Source: Sphingopyxis jiangsuensis
GTDB lineage: Bacteria; Pseudomonadota; Alphaproteobacteria; Sphingomonadales; Sphingomonadaceae
DNA: 64,000 nucleotides
Direction of reading: 5' to 3'
NCBI RefSeq assembly: GCF_016734905.1
Contig: NZ_JAERPO010000002.1
Coordinates: forward strand, 701,524-765,523
Shown here: positions 1 to 9,016 of the stretch, one piece after another
Position numbering within the stretch: the first letter of the stretch is position 1
Layout of the letters: each line of letters begins with the position of its first letter
Program-made: the position numbers and the translations under genes
Notes under the pieces: generated by a model
Seen by the model: the letters and a program-made list of their open reading frames with translations, nothing else
What the model was told of the DNA's origin: nothing
The model's database searches: none

Positions 1-352
1 TGGCGGCACCGACAATACCGCCAACGCCTTCAAGCAGATCTTTGCGATGCTCAAGCCCGGCGGCGTCCTCGGTGTCGTCGACCACCGCCTGCCCGAAGAC
101 ATGGACTCGGCGCTCGAGGAAAAGAGCGGCTATATGAAGCGCTCGTCGGTCGTCGCCTTCGCCGAGGCAGCGGGCTTCAAGCTCGCCGGCGAAAGCGACA
201 TCAACGCCAATCCCAAGGACACGCACGATTATGAAAAGGGCGTGTGGACCCTGCCGCCGAACCTTCGCGAAGGCGAAACTGATCGCGACAAATATCTGGC
301 AATCGGCGAATCGGATCGCATGACGCTGAAATTCGTGAAGCCGGCAAGCTGA
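1..352 (+). CDS. SAM-dependent methyltransferase, C-terminal part (cut by window edge)
   Basis: The frame is open from the first bases of the window, so the N-terminal part with the SAM-binding glycine motif lies outside. The visible part contains MLKPGGVLGVVDHR, the typical strand-4/strand-5 'LKPGG' region of class I methyltransferases, followed by a lysine- and acid-rich tail. It resembles the predicted methyltransferases of COG4798 found in Caulobacter and sphingomonads; substrate unknown. Its stop overlaps the proposed CTG start of the next gene (CTGA), which suggests cotranscription with aat. Confidence 0.72.
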   Translation, partial: GGTDNTANAFKQIFAMLKPGGVLGVVDHRLPEDMDSALEEKSGYMKRSSVVAFAEAAGFKLAGESDINANPKDTHDYEKGVWTLPPNLREGETDRDKYLAIGESDRMTLKFVKPAS

Positions 353-1122
353 CGAGGCCGATCGACACGCTCGACCCTGCGCTGTTGCTCAGCGCCTATG
401 CGCAGGGACTTTTCCCGATGGCCGACGGGGCGGACGACCCGTCGGTCCATTGGGTCGAGCCGCGGCTGCGCGCGATCCTTCCGCTCGACGGCTTCCGCCT
501 GTCGCGCAGCCTGAAGAGGGCCATCGTCGGCGAACGCTTCCGCGTTACGACCGACACCGAATTCTCGCGCATGGTCACGCTCTGCGCCGAGCCTGCGCCC
601 GACCGGCCGACGACGTGGATAAACCCGCTGATCGAGGCGAGTTACGAACGCCTGTTCCGCATCGGCCACGCGCACAGCGTCGAATGCTGGCAGGGGGACG
701 AGCTGGTCGGGGGCCTCTACGGCGTGACGCTCGGCCGCGCCTTTTTCGGCGAATCGATGGTCAGCCGCGCGCGCGACGCCTCGAAAGTCGCGCTCGCGCA
801 CCTCGTCGCACGGCTGCGCGCGGGCGGCTGGCGCCTGCTCGACTGCCAGTTCATCACCCCGCATCTCGCAAGCCTCGGCGCGATCGAAATCACGCAGGAC
901 GATTATCTCGCGCGGCTCTATTCGGCGCTGTCGGAGGGGACGGGCGCGGCCTTGGGCGCGGGCGGCGGAGCAGCGGGAGTTGTGCCTTCGCCGCCATTTT
1001 CGGCCGGCGACTGGGGCGCGCTCGACGCCTTGGGCGCTTCCGGGGCCGATTTGGTCGCCGGACGCGCGACCGGCTCGCCGCCCGGATATGTCATCGCGCA
1101 GCTTTTGACGAAGACGTCATAG
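349..1122 (+). CDS. aat: Leucyl/phenylalanyl-tRNA--protein transferase (Aat)
   Basis: Transfers Leu or Phe from charged tRNA to N-terminal Lys/Arg of proteins, marking them for ClpS/ClpAP in the N-end rule pathway; cytosolic. Family signatures are IDTLDPALLLSAYAQGLFPM at the N-terminus, WVEPRLRAILPL, and the core GLYGVTLGRAFFGESM, SKVALAHLV and LLDCQF. The C-terminal PPGYVIAQLLTKTS also looks like sphingomonad Aat. The start is uncertain: the motif beginning IDTLDP lies upstream of the first TTG (385), so I place the start at CTG 349, overlapping the preceding stop. No strong ribosome site is visible. The last 200 bases overlap the antisense DUF2155 gene. Confidence 0.88.
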   Translation: MTRPIDTLDPALLLSAYAQGLFPMADGADDPSVHWVEPRLRAILPLDGFRLSRSLKRAIVGERFRVTTDTEFSRMVTLCAEPAPDRPTTWINPLIEASYERLFRIGHAHSVECWQGDELVGGLYGVTLGRAFFGESMVSRARDASKVALAHLVARLRAGGWRLLDCQFITPHLASLGAIEITQDDYLARLYSALSEGTGAALGAGGGAAGVVPSPPFSAGDWGALDALGASGADLVAGRATGSPPGYVIAQLLTKTS

Positions 1123-1571
1123 ATGGGATGCTCGATCACATTGCGGTCGGGCCGTTCGCGGAACAGCCAGCCCGAAAAGACGCGATACCATTTGTCGTCG
1201 CGCTGTTCCTGCACGCTCAGCTGAACGAAAGCGCCGGTTTCGGGCGGGTCTTCCCACGGCGCCGTCGTCTCGCACGCGCGCAGCCGCACGATCGCGCGAC
1301 CGACGCGCGCGATCTCGCCGGGTTTCATCTCCAGCTCTTCGACCAGTCCGTTGCGTTTGTTGAGCAGGCCGAGCACCGCGACGCGCTGCTCCATCGGCGT
1401 CGCACCCTCGATGCCGCCGACTTGCTCCGGCACAGTCCCGGCCTTGCTGATCTGGGCCGTCTGTTCGCCCGCGCGTTCGCCGTTGCCGGACTTCTCGCAA
1501 CCCGCAAGCGCGGCGGCGGCGAGCAGCGCAACAAGCGCGGTCCGGCCGGTCTGCGGCATGCCCGACCTCAC
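918..1571 (-). CDS. DUF2155 domain lipoprotein
   Basis: A 217-residue protein with a lipoprotein signal: hydrophobic stretch LVALLAAAALAGC with the lipid-attachment cysteine near residue 25. The DUF2155 core runs from about residue 60 to 165 (MEQRVAVLGLLNKRNG, RACETTAPWEDPPETGAFVQL, YRVFSGWLFRERP, VEHP-like NVIEHPIYDVFVKSC). The function of this alphaproteobacterial family is unknown. After the core comes a Pro/Ala-rich tail of about 50 residues that overlaps the end of aat on the other strand. The GTG start at 1571 overlaps the stop of the NDUFA12 gene (GTGA), suggesting translational coupling. ATG 1559 is an alternative start. Confidence 0.82.
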   Translation of the reverse strand: MRSGMPQTGRTALVALLAAAALAGCEKSGNGERAGEQTAQISKAGTVPEQVGGIEGATPMEQRVAVLGLLNKRNGLVEELEMKPGEIARVGRAIVRLRACETTAPWEDPPETGAFVQLSVQEQRDDKWYRVFSGWLFRERPDRNVIEHPIYDVFVKSCAMTYPGGEPVARPATKSAPEAPKASSAPQSPAENGGEGTTPAAPPPAPKAAPVPSDSAE

Positions 1572-1954
1572 TCGGCGCCGGGCCGCCAGGCCTCGTAGTC
1601 GCCGGTCGCCGCCGCGCGGCGGCCGCCGCGTTCGAGCGCCCCGGCGGGGCGATAGGCGCCAAGACTGCCCGTAAGATTCGCCGTCGGCTCCTTTTCCCAG
1701 CCGCGCGGCGCGGGCAGAATGTCGGCGGGCAGTTCATCGAAGGTGCCGTGCAGCCAGCCGTGCCATTCGGGCGGCACGCGGCTCGCGTCGTTCGACCCCT
1801 TGTAGATTACCCAGCGCCGGTTTCCCTTGCGCGCGCGGAAATAGCGGTTGCCGAGGCTGTCCTCGCCGACCTGCTCGCCGTTTTTCCAGCTGTTCAGCAG
1901 CGTGCCGACGGTTGCGCCGTCCCACCAGGTGAAAATCTTGCCGAGGATGCTCAT
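1568..1954 (-). CDS. NADH:ubiquinone oxidoreductase subunit NDUFA12 family
   Basis: 128 residues resembling the B17.2/NDUFA12 accessory subunit of respiratory complex I, which alphaproteobacteria share with mitochondria. Recognisable segments are IFTWWDGATVGTLLNSWKNG, the GEDSLGNRYFRARKGNRRWVIY core, and PPEWHGWLHGTFDELP. I start at ATG 1954 (MSILGKIF) rather than seven codons upstream because family members begin here. It sits apart from the nuo operon, which is usual, and its stop overlaps the start of the DUF2155 gene. Confidence 0.9.
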   Translation of the reverse strand: MSILGKIFTWWDGATVGTLLNSWKNGEQVGEDSLGNRYFRARKGNRRWVIYKGSNDASRVPPEWHGWLHGTFDELPADILPAPRGWEKEPTANLTGSLGAYRPAGALERGGRRAAATGDYEAWRPGAE

Positions 1955-2030
1955 GGCGCTGGCGTTTACAGGCAAGCCGCGCCGCTTCGCAAGCGGAGTT
2001 TCACGCCTTTGACGCCATTCTCCGCCCGGT

Positions 2031-2489
2031 TCAGCGATCTGCCCACGTCACCGTCGCGCTCTCGTCGATGCCGAGCCGCGCCGCGGTGCCGCCCGCCACT
2101 TCGAGCACCGCCGCCACGTCGCCGCCGCTCGCCACGGGTTCGAGCGATTCGGGGATCGTGTTTTCGGCGATCCGGTCGATGCTGCCGTCGGCGCGGATGA
2201 AAATCATGTCGAGCGGGATCGGCGTATTCTTCATCCAGAAACTCGCGATCTGCGGCTTGTCATAGACAAACAGCATCCCGCCGTCGGCGGGCAGGCCGGT
2301 GCGGAACATCAGCCCCTGTCGCTGCTCCTCGATCGTGCGCGCGACCTCGACGTCGAAGCGATAGCTTTTGTCCGCCATCGCGATCGTGACGGGGATCGTT
2401 GCGGCGGCTTCGGACTGCGCATCACCGCTCGCGCAGCCCGCCAAAGGCAAGGCCACAAACAGGGCAAAGGCCGCCAAGATCGCACGCAT
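2031..2489 (-). CDS. DUF192 family lipoprotein
   Basis: 152 residues. The signal sequence MRAILAAFALFVALPLAGC has a lipobox cysteine near residue 19. The remainder is the DUF192 (COG1430) fold: EEQRQGLMFRTGLPADGGMLFVYD, FWMKNTPIPLDMIFI, and AVLEVAGGTAARLGI. Exported, function unknown. The ATG at 2489 is preceded by GGGAG at good spacing on the minus strand; an in-frame start seven codons upstream lacks this support. Confidence 0.88.
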   Translation of the reverse strand: MRAILAAFALFVALPLAGCASGDAQSEAAATIPVTIAMADKSYRFDVEVARTIEEQRQGLMFRTGLPADGGMLFVYDKPQIASFWMKNTPIPLDMIFIRADGSIDRIAENTIPESLEPVASGGDVAAVLEVAGGTAARLGIDESATVTWADR

Positions 2490-2527
2490 CGACTGCTCCC
2501 TGCGCAACATTTCCGAATATGCGATGC

Positions 2528-3100
2528 CTAATCGAGCGCCGCCTGCCCGTCCAGCGCTGCGAGCGCCGCCTCGTCGCCGGGCGCGATGGCGAGTATTTCA
2601 CGCGCGATTGCAAGCGAATGACCGGCGCGCGCAAAGGCTGCGATCTGCCGCTCGCGCAGTTTCGGATCGTCGCTCGCGCGGACCGCAAACGGCCCGAAGC
2701 GCCGCCGCCGCGCAAACCCCAGCGCGGCGCGGACGCCCGCATCCTCCGCCGCCTCGATCGCTTCGTCCGCATCGTCCTCGGCGATGCCGTCGACGCGCAG
2801 CTGCGCGCGCACGCGCCGCGCGCCCAGCCCGCGCCGCGTCATCGCGCCGCCGCGCATCGCGGCATATTGGCGGTCATCGACGAAGCCGAGCCGTTCCATC
2901 CTCGCCACCACGGCTTCGCATGACGTCATGGCGTCGACATCCTCAACCCATTCGGATTCGCGGACTTTCCGGCTGAGATAACGCGCAAGCTTTGCCTTCG
3001 ACGTCGCAAATCGCGCGACATAGGCCAGCGCCAGTTCGTCGAGACGGGCTGCGGTGAGCGGCTTTTTGGATCGGACGGACGGAGCGCGGCGGGTGCCCAT
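2528..3100 (-). CDS. recX: Regulatory protein RecX
   Basis: 190 residues with the three-helix repeat architecture of RecX, which binds and restrains RecA filaments. Telling segments are KLARYLSRKVRESEW, VVARMERLGFVDDRQYAAMRGGAMTRRGLG and RVRAQLRVDGI, followed by FARRRRFGPF. The neighbouring DUF192 gene begins 38 bases downstream on the same strand. recA is not in this window. Confidence 0.86.
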   Translation of the reverse strand: MGTRRAPSVRSKKPLTAARLDELALAYVARFATSKAKLARYLSRKVRESEWVEDVDAMTSCEAVVARMERLGFVDDRQYAAMRGGAMTRRGLGARRVRAQLRVDGIAEDDADEAIEAAEDAGVRAALGFARRRRFGPFAVRASDDPKLRERQIAAFARAGHSLAIAREILAIAPGDEAALAALDGQAALD

Positions 3101-3279
3101 GCCATGTTTATGCCACAGTCAAGCCCGATTGAGAACGACCAGCGCCGCCATATCGGGCATCAAAGCCCGAAAGTCGGGCCATTTTGTTCCAACAATACAG
3201 GGTTCGCGCACCATTCATGGCTCAGAAAAATGACATGCTTGTTGCCGCGCGGCCCGATTCCGGGGACCTAGCACCCTCT

Positions 3280-5031
3280 ATGACCGAAAATCCTGCTCTT
3301 GCGGTGGCGGACCTCGTCCCCACCCCGACCGATTGCGCCCAGCCGCGCCGTTTCTCGGATTTTGCGACCGTGGGCGAAGCGCTCGACTATGCCGCCAGCG
3401 GCACGCGCGGGCTCAATTTCCACGATCCGCGCGGGCGTCTCGTACGCCCCTATCCTTATAGCGAGCTCAAGGCCGACGCGCTCGTCACCGCGTACCGGCT
3501 CGTCGCCGCGGGCGTGAAGCCCGGCGACCGCATCGCGCTGATCGCCGAAACCGGCGCCGAATTCGCCGCGCTGTTCTTCGGGACCATCTATGCCGGCGCC
3601 TGGCCGGTGCCGCTGCCGCTGCCGACAAGCTTTGGCGGGCGCGATTCCTATGTCAGCCAGCTTGTCGTCCAGCTCACCAGCTGCGACCCCAAGATGCTGT
3701 TTTTTCCGCCGGAAATCGCTGCAATGGCGACCGAGGCCGCACAATCGCGCGGCGTCGAACCGATGGACTGGGGCGCGTTCGAAAAGCGTGCAGCGCCCGT
3801 CGCGGCGCTGCCCGAACAGAAATCGGATGAAACCTGCTACCTTCAGTACAGCAGCGGCTCGACGCGCTTTCCGCACGGCGTCGCCGTCACCCACGCCGCG
3901 CTTCTCAACAATCTTGCGGCGCACGGCCATGGCATGAAGTTGCAGGGCAGCGACCGCTGCGTGTCGTGGCTGCCCTGGTATCACGACATGGGCCTCGTCG
4001 GCTGCCTGCTTTCGCCGGTCGCCAACCAGGTATCGGTCGACTATCTGAAAACAGAGGATTTTGCGCGCCGTCCGCTTGCGTGGCTTGACCTTATCAGCCG
4101 CAATCAGGGCACGACGCTCAGTTACTCGCCGACCTTCGGCTATGATATTTGCGCGCGCCGCATTTCCAGCCAGACCAATGTCGCCGAGCGCTTCGACCTT
4201 TCGCGCTGGCGCGTTGCGGGCAATGGCGCCGACATGATCCGCCCCGACGTGATGCAGAGCTTCGTCGACGCCTTCGCCGACGCGGGTTTCAAGGCGAGTG
4301 CTTTTCTGCCGAGCTATGGGCTTGCCGAAGCGACGCTCGCGGTCAGCATCATGCCGCCGGGCGAGGGAATCGTCGTCGAACTTGTCGAGGAAACCGAACT
4401 TTCGGGTGCCGCCAATGATTCGGGCCGTCCGACGCGCTATCGCGCCATCGTCAATTGCGGCCGCGCGGTGCGCGACATGAAGATCGAGGTCCGCGACGAA
4501 GCCGGAAATACCCTTCCCGACCAGACCGTCGGCAAGGTTTGGTGTACGGGTCCGTCGCTGATGACGGGCTATTACCGCGACCCCGAATCGACCGCCGCCT
4601 GCATGGTCGACGGTTGGCTCGATACGGGTGACATGGGTTATTTGTCAGATGGTTACATCTATATCGTTGGCCGCGCCAAGGATATGATCATCATCAACGG
4701 CAAGAACCACTGGCCGCAGGACATCGAATGGGCGGTCGAACAGCTTCCCGGCTTCAAGTCGGGCGACATCGCCGCTTTCGCGATCACCACGCCGGGCGGC
4801 GAGGAAACGCCCGCGGTGCTCGTCCAGTGCCGCACCAGCGACGACGCCGAACGCGCGGCGCTGCGCGAAGCGATCCGCGACCGCGTGCGCGCGATCACCG
4901 GCATGAATTGCCTTGTCGAGCTGATCCCGCCGCGTACCCTGCCACGCACCAGTTCGGGCAAGCTCAGCCGGTCGAAGGCGCGTGCACAATATCTGGCGGG
5001 CGAAATCCAGCCTTTTGCCATCGCTGCCTGA
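3280..5031 (+). CDS. Fatty acyl-AMP ligase (FAAL/FadD32-like)
   Basis: Adenylate-forming enzyme of about 583 residues that activates a fatty acid as acyl-AMP, normally for loading onto an acyl carrier or polyketide protein. The ATP motif reads YLQYSSGSTRFPHGVAVTH; arginine after SGST is typical of FAALs, whereas acyl-CoA ligases have glycine. Also present are SWLPWYHDMGLVG, LPSYGLAEATL, the GWLDTGDMGYL hinge region, and the C-terminal catalytic lysine context RTSSGKLSR. The start is uncertain: ATG 3217 and 3235 are in frame and none has a clear ribosome site. No carrier protein or PKS gene is adjacent, so the product is unknown. Confidence 0.87.
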   Translation: MTENPALAVADLVPTPTDCAQPRRFSDFATVGEALDYAASGTRGLNFHDPRGRLVRPYPYSELKADALVTAYRLVAAGVKPGDRIALIAETGAEFAALFFGTIYAGAWPVPLPLPTSFGGRDSYVSQLVVQLTSCDPKMLFFPPEIAAMATEAAQSRGVEPMDWGAFEKRAAPVAALPEQKSDETCYLQYSSGSTRFPHGVAVTHAALLNNLAAHGHGMKLQGSDRCVSWLPWYHDMGLVGCLLSPVANQVSVDYLKTEDFARRPLAWLDLISRNQGTTLSYSPTFGYDICARRISSQTNVAERFDLSRWRVAGNGADMIRPDVMQSFVDAFADAGFKASAFLPSYGLAEATLAVSIMPPGEGIVVELVEETELSGAANDSGRPTRYRAIVNCGRAVRDMKIEVRDEAGNTLPDQTVGKVWCTGPSLMTGYYRDPESTAACMVDGWLDTGDMGYLSDGYIYIVGRAKDMIIINGKNHWPQDIEWAVEQLPGFKSGDIAAFAITTPGGEETPAVLVQCRTSDDAERAALREAIRDRVRAITGMNCLVELIPPRTLPRTSSGKLSRSKARAQYLAGEIQPFAIAA

Positions 5032-5122
5032 CGATTTTCTGTCCCGTCGCCGGACAAAAAATAGCGCGCCAAAGGGCCGCATGGTTACCTTCGGGTAACC
5101 CGTCCTGCGCTAAACCGGGCCG

Positions 5123-7477
5123 GTGAAGAGCATTTTGACCGACCCCACGCTTGCCGACGATATTCCCGTTCGAACCCTGATGGGACTGGGGACGAACGAT
5201 ATGGAGATCGGCAATATCCGCCAGCTCCAGCTCGCGCCGCTCCGGGGCAAGGGCGCGCTGCGTCTGTGGATGAGCGTCGGAATGGCGTTCGTCGCCACGC
5301 TGACGATGGTCCCCCAGATTTCACCGGCGATCGCCGGCGGCTGGCTTGTCGTCGCGCTGGCTTTCAGCCTCTGGTCGTACCGCGCCTTCAGCAATCTGAT
5401 TCTGGGCGACCCCAAATTGTCGGGCATATCCGAATTCCGGATATGCCATCGTCACGCCTTCTACTCGGCGATGCTCTGGACCACGCCCTTCTGGTTGCGC
5501 GGCATCCCGCCGCCGGTGGATCATGTCCTGTCGATCTGGGCGATTTCGCTGTTGATGATGCTGACGCTGGCGATCGTCGCACACAGTATCCCGCTCGCCT
5601 GCGCGCTGTTCATCGTGCCGGTCAGCCTGTCGGCAGGCGCGGCGCTCGCGCTTGCGGGCGCGCCGCAGCTCGGGGCGGTCGCGCTCGTGGCGGGCTTCCT
5701 GATGTGTGCATTCTGCGTTCGTTTCGGGCAGACCTATGTCCGCTTTCGCCGCGCCGAGGTCACATTGCACGAAAAGACCGAAACGGTCAGCCTGCTGCTG
5801 CGCGAATTCGAGGAAACCTCGGCCGACTGGTTGTGGCAAACCGACAATTCAAGGCGTCTCGTCCATATCTCGCCACGGTTCGCACACGCGCTCGGCGCGC
5901 CGGCCGAGACGCTCGAGGGCATGCCGCTTCTCCAGGCGCTCGCCGGCGATGCCTGGGAGACGGGCCAGTTCCCGAAAAGCCTGCACGATCTCGCCGAACG
6001 GATGAAGCGGCGCGAAAGCTTTTCCAACCTTACCGTGCCCGTCACCATCAACGGCAAGGCGCGCTGGTGGGAATTGTCGGCATCGCCGCGGCTTGACGAA
6101 AGCGGAAAGTTCCTCGGATTTCGCGGCGTCGGGTCGGACGTCACCGAACAGCATTCGACCGCGCAGCAGATCTCGCGCATGGCACGGTTCGACAATCTGA
6201 CCGGCCTTCCGAACCGGCTCAGCCTGACCGAGGATCTGTCGCGCGCGCTCGAACATGCGCAGCGGGCGAAATCGCGCTGCGCGATGCTGATGATCGACCT
6301 CGACCGGTTCAAGGCGGTCAATGATACGCTCGGCCATCCCACGGGCGACCAACTGCTCGCGCAGGTCTCGGCGCGGCTCAAGGGGATGATGGAACAGGGC
6401 ATGACCTGTGGCCGTCTCGGCGGTGACGAGTTCGCCGTCGTCATCCACAATGTCGCGTCGGCCGATGCTGCCGAAGAGCTCGCGCAGCGCATCATCGCGA
6501 CGATCAGCCGCCCCTATGTCGTCGACAACCACCAGCTCTTCGTCGGCGCCAGCATCGGCTATGCCATCGGTCCGCAGGACGGCGCGACGGTGGAAACGCT
6601 GACGCGCAACGCCGACCTCGCGCTCTATAAATCGAAGGACAAGGGCGGCAATGTCGTCGCCGCCTATGTCGCCTCGCTCCACGCGCAGGCCGAGGAACGG
6701 CGCGTGATGGAACAGGAATTGCGCGGTGCGCTCGACCGCAAGGAGTTCGAACTTTATTATCAGCCGGTCGTCACGGCCGCCGACGGCACGCTGAACGGGT
6801 TCGAGGCGCTGATCCGCTGGACCAACCCGAAGCTCGGCAACGTCTCGCCGGGCCGCTTCATCCCGCTGGCCGAAGACAGCCGCCTCATCTCGCCGATCGG
6901 CGAGTGGGTGCTGCGCAACGCCTGCGCCGAAGCGATGAAATGGCCGTCGAACCTGAAGGTCGCGATCAACGTCTCGGCCGAACAGCTCACCGATCCGGCC
7001 TTTGCGTCGGTCGTCGTGTCCGCCCTCGCGCAAAGCGGGCTGCCGCCGCAGCGGCTCGAGATCGAGGTGACCGAAAGCGTTTTCCTGCGCGACGGCGGCG
7101 GTGCGGCGCAACTGCTCGACCAGTTGCTCGCGCTCGGCATCCGGCTCAGCCTCGACGATTTCGGCACCGGCTATTCCTCGCTCGGATATCTGCGCAAGAC
7201 GCATTTCTCGACGATCAAGGTCGACCGCAGCTTTGTCGTTGGCGCGGCGAAGGGGAGCATCGAATCGATCGCGATCATCCGCGCCGTCGTCGCGCTCGCC
7301 GACAGCCTCGGCATGTCGACGACCGCCGAAGGCGCGGAGACCGAGGTCGAGGTCGACACGCTGCGCGCGCTCGGCTGCAGCAACATCCAGGGCTATTATT
7401 ACGGCCGCCCGATGCCGGCTGGCGACGTGCTCGCGCTGTTCCGCCCGCCCGAAAACGCCGCGACCGCCGCGGCCTGA
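5123..7477 (+). CDS. Membrane PAS-GGDEF-EAL cyclic-di-GMP protein
   Basis: 784 residues. Several hydrophobic helices occupy about residues 45-200, followed by a PAS-like domain (EETSADWLWQTDNSRR onward, about 225-340), a GGDEF domain (DNLTGLPNR about 355; GRLGGDEF about 430) and an EAL domain (FEALIRW about 560; LDDFGTGYSSL; GYYYGRPMP). The GGDEF catalytic motif is intact. No RxxD inhibitory site is visible just upstream of it. The EAL motifs needed for c-di-GMP hydrolysis are present. It may make, break or switch between c-di-GMP activities in response to a membrane or redox signal. The start is GTG 5123. Confidence 0.9.
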   Translation: MKSILTDPTLADDIPVRTLMGLGTNDMEIGNIRQLQLAPLRGKGALRLWMSVGMAFVATLTMVPQISPAIAGGWLVVALAFSLWSYRAFSNLILGDPKLSGISEFRICHRHAFYSAMLWTTPFWLRGIPPPVDHVLSIWAISLLMMLTLAIVAHSIPLACALFIVPVSLSAGAALALAGAPQLGAVALVAGFLMCAFCVRFGQTYVRFRRAEVTLHEKTETVSLLLREFEETSADWLWQTDNSRRLVHISPRFAHALGAPAETLEGMPLLQALAGDAWETGQFPKSLHDLAERMKRRESFSNLTVPVTINGKARWWELSASPRLDESGKFLGFRGVGSDVTEQHSTAQQISRMARFDNLTGLPNRLSLTEDLSRALEHAQRAKSRCAMLMIDLDRFKAVNDTLGHPTGDQLLAQVSARLKGMMEQGMTCGRLGGDEFAVVIHNVASADAAEELAQRIIATISRPYVVDNHQLFVGASIGYAIGPQDGATVETLTRNADLALYKSKDKGGNVVAAYVASLHAQAEERRVMEQELRGALDRKEFELYYQPVVTAADGTLNGFEALIRWTNPKLGNVSPGRFIPLAEDSRLISPIGEWVLRNACAEAMKWPSNLKVAINVSAEQLTDPAFASVVVSALAQSGLPPQRLEIEVTESVFLRDGGGAAQLLDQLLALGIRLSLDDFGTGYSSLGYLRKTHFSTIKVDRSFVVGAAKGSIESIAIIRAVVALADSLGMSTTAEGAETEVEVDTLRALGCSNIQGYYYGRPMPAGDVLALFRPPENAATAAA

Positions 7478-7642
7478 CGGCGCCAGAGCGAACGCATCGG
7501 ACGACGAAGCGATCGCCGATTCCAAAGGTTCCCCCGCTCACCGCAACCGCGGCGCAACTCGTCGCGCGGTGGCTGGTGCGTTTCGTCGGGCGTGGCAAAC
7601 AGCTTTCAACGCTTGAAACCAAGCTTCTGGGGGTCGCATTCC

Positions 7643-8215
7643 ATGTCGAGCAACCGCTTTTCCGGCGCCGCCGCTGCCGCCCTGCTGATGGTCGCCTCGC
7701 TGCTCGTCGGCGCCCCCGCCGCGGCGCGCGACTATCTGCAATGCGTCCCCTTTGCCCGCGCCGAATCGGGCGTCGAGATTCGCGGCAATGCCAAGACCTG
7801 GTGGGCGCAGGCCGAGGGGCAATATGCCCGCGGCGACGAACCGCGCGAGGGCGCGGTGATGGCATTTGCCGCCGCGCGCGGGATGCCGATGGGGCATGTC
7901 GCGGTGGTCAAAAAGATTGTGAGCGATCGCGAAATCCTGATCGACCATGCCAATTGGTCGCCGATCAATGGCCGTCGCGGCCAGATCGAGCGGGGCGCAC
8001 GCGTCGTCGACGTCAGCGAGGCGGGCGACTGGAGCATGGTGCGCGTCTGGTACGCGCCGATCGGCGACCTCGGGCTGCGCGCGAACCCGGTGCACGGCTT
8101 CATCTATGCCGATAGCACCCCCGACACGCCGGCCTTCGAAGCGCCGGTTTGGGCGCAGCAGGACTGGAAACCCGGCAACGGCCTTGATCGCGTCGTTGCT
8201 TCGCTCGGCAACTGA
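7643..8215 (+). CDS. Secreted CHAP-domain protein (putative amidase/endopeptidase)
   Basis: 190 residues with an N-terminal signal peptide (GAAAAALLMVASLLVGAPAAARDY). The mature part is a CHAP domain with the expected catalytic residues: Cys in YLQCVPFAR, His in MGHVAVVKK and Asn in DHANWSP. CHAP enzymes cleave peptidoglycan stem peptides or glutathionylspermidine. Sphingomonads carry many stand-alone secreted copies, and the target here is unknown. ATG 7643 has a G-rich ribosome site (GGGGGT). An upstream in-frame start at 7592 would place a non-signal segment before the signal peptide. Confidence 0.85.
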   Translation: MSSNRFSGAAAAALLMVASLLVGAPAAARDYLQCVPFARAESGVEIRGNAKTWWAQAEGQYARGDEPREGAVMAFAAARGMPMGHVAVVKKIVSDREILIDHANWSPINGRRGQIERGARVVDVSEAGDWSMVRVWYAPIGDLGLRANPVHGFIYADSTPDTPAFEAPVWAQQDWKPGNGLDRVVASLGN

Positions 8216-8255
8216 GCCCTACCCCCCAATTCCTCTAGGGCCATTGGCGAGCATC

Positions 8256-8292
8256 GAAGCCATCCGGAGCGGTCGACCCTCCGGATGGCTTC
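8256..8292. terminator. Perfect 14-bp hairpin between convergent genes
   Basis: GAAGCCATCCGGAG and its exact inverse flank a 9-base loop, sitting between the CHAP gene and the convergent DUF3297 gene. A short CCCCCTTT follows on the plus strand. It probably terminates transcription from the left and perhaps from both sides. Confidence 0.6.
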
Positions 8293-8318
8293 CCCCTTTC
8301 GAGGCCATCGAAAATGGC

Positions 8319-8594
8319 TCAGCCTTCGCCGTCCGCGCCGTCGCCGGAAGCGGCGGCAACATCCTCGAACCACGCCTCGACCTCGCCCGACAGCTTGATC
8401 GTCATCGGCTGGCCGAAACGGTCTTTCGACTTGCCCGCGGCGACGCGGATCCAGCCTTCGCTGATCGAATATTCCTCGACGTCGGTGCGTTCGTTGCCCT
8501 TGAAGCGGATGCCGATGCCGCGCTGCAGCACCTCCATGTCGAAATGGGGCGAGCGCGGGTTGGTCGACAGGCGGTCGGGGGGCGTATCGGTCAT
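8319..8594 (-). CDS. DUF3297 family protein
   Basis: 91 residues beginning MTDTPPDRLSTNPRSPHFD, then GIGIRFKGNERTDVEEYSISEGWIRVAAGKSKDRFGQPMT. This pattern is that of DUF3297, a small conserved proteobacterial family without known function. No signal or membrane segment; probably cytosolic. The acidic glycine-rich tail is not conserved in my memory of the family. It is convergent with the CHAP gene. Confidence 0.85.
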   Translation of the reverse strand: MTDTPPDRLSTNPRSPHFDMEVLQRGIGIRFKGNERTDVEEYSISEGWIRVAAGKSKDRFGQPMTIKLSGEVEAWFEDVAAASGDGADGEG

Positions 8595-9016
8595 GTGTCT
8601 GCTTTCAATGAAATGATGCCGCGGCCCTAGCGGCGGCTATACGTTGCCGTCAATGAATACGCGCTGCGACAGACTGCCCTTTCGGTCGTCGGCTACCGGC
8701 CGAACCGCCCCGGGGTGACAACTGCTTATGCCACACCAGCGTCATGGCGCGATCGTGGGTCATTCTAATTCAAAGTGGGCACGATTTGGCCGCCGGAACA
8801 GCAATTCGGAGGTATCAGGAACGACCTGCAAGGTCGCGACCCCGAAAATCAACGCAGCGCGCTCGGTCGGAATTCTCTAATTTTATGCAATATTATCATA
8901 TACTTAAATGGATCATCGGCCACGCGATGCGGCGACGGAACGCCGACGTCCAATTGCGCTAAGAATATCTTAACAACGCGCGCGTAGACAAGATTCAGCC
9001 AATTTGGAGATGATCG
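8595..9016. other. 421-base gap upstream of the Tad genes
   Basis: No convincing gene. Two short overlapping frames between 8744 and 8987 have no ribosome site and no recognisable protein. Base composition falls from very GC-rich to AT-rich from about 8870, continuing into the Tad genes. The part from 8950 holds the probable promoter and a CtrA-like box of the Tad operon. Confidence 0.6.
8959..8974 (+). promoter_or_regulatory. CtrA-like box before the Tad genes
   Basis: CTAA-GAATATC-TTAAC matches the CtrA full-site consensus TTAA-N7-TTAAC with one mismatch. It lies 42 bases before the ATG of the first Tad gene. In Caulobacter the pilus genes are CtrA-controlled, so a cell-cycle or developmental input is plausible but inferred. 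Confidence 0.4.

Noticed and set aside
8772-8795. Sigma-54 promoter (GGCACG...GG) upstream of the Tad genes
   Set aside because: The -12 half lacks the required TTGC/GC pattern and it lies more than 200 bases from the ATG.
8744-8987. Two overlapping small frames in the gap before the Tad genes
   Set aside because: No ribosome site, no homology I can recognise, and mutual overlap in different frames. More likely promoter region.
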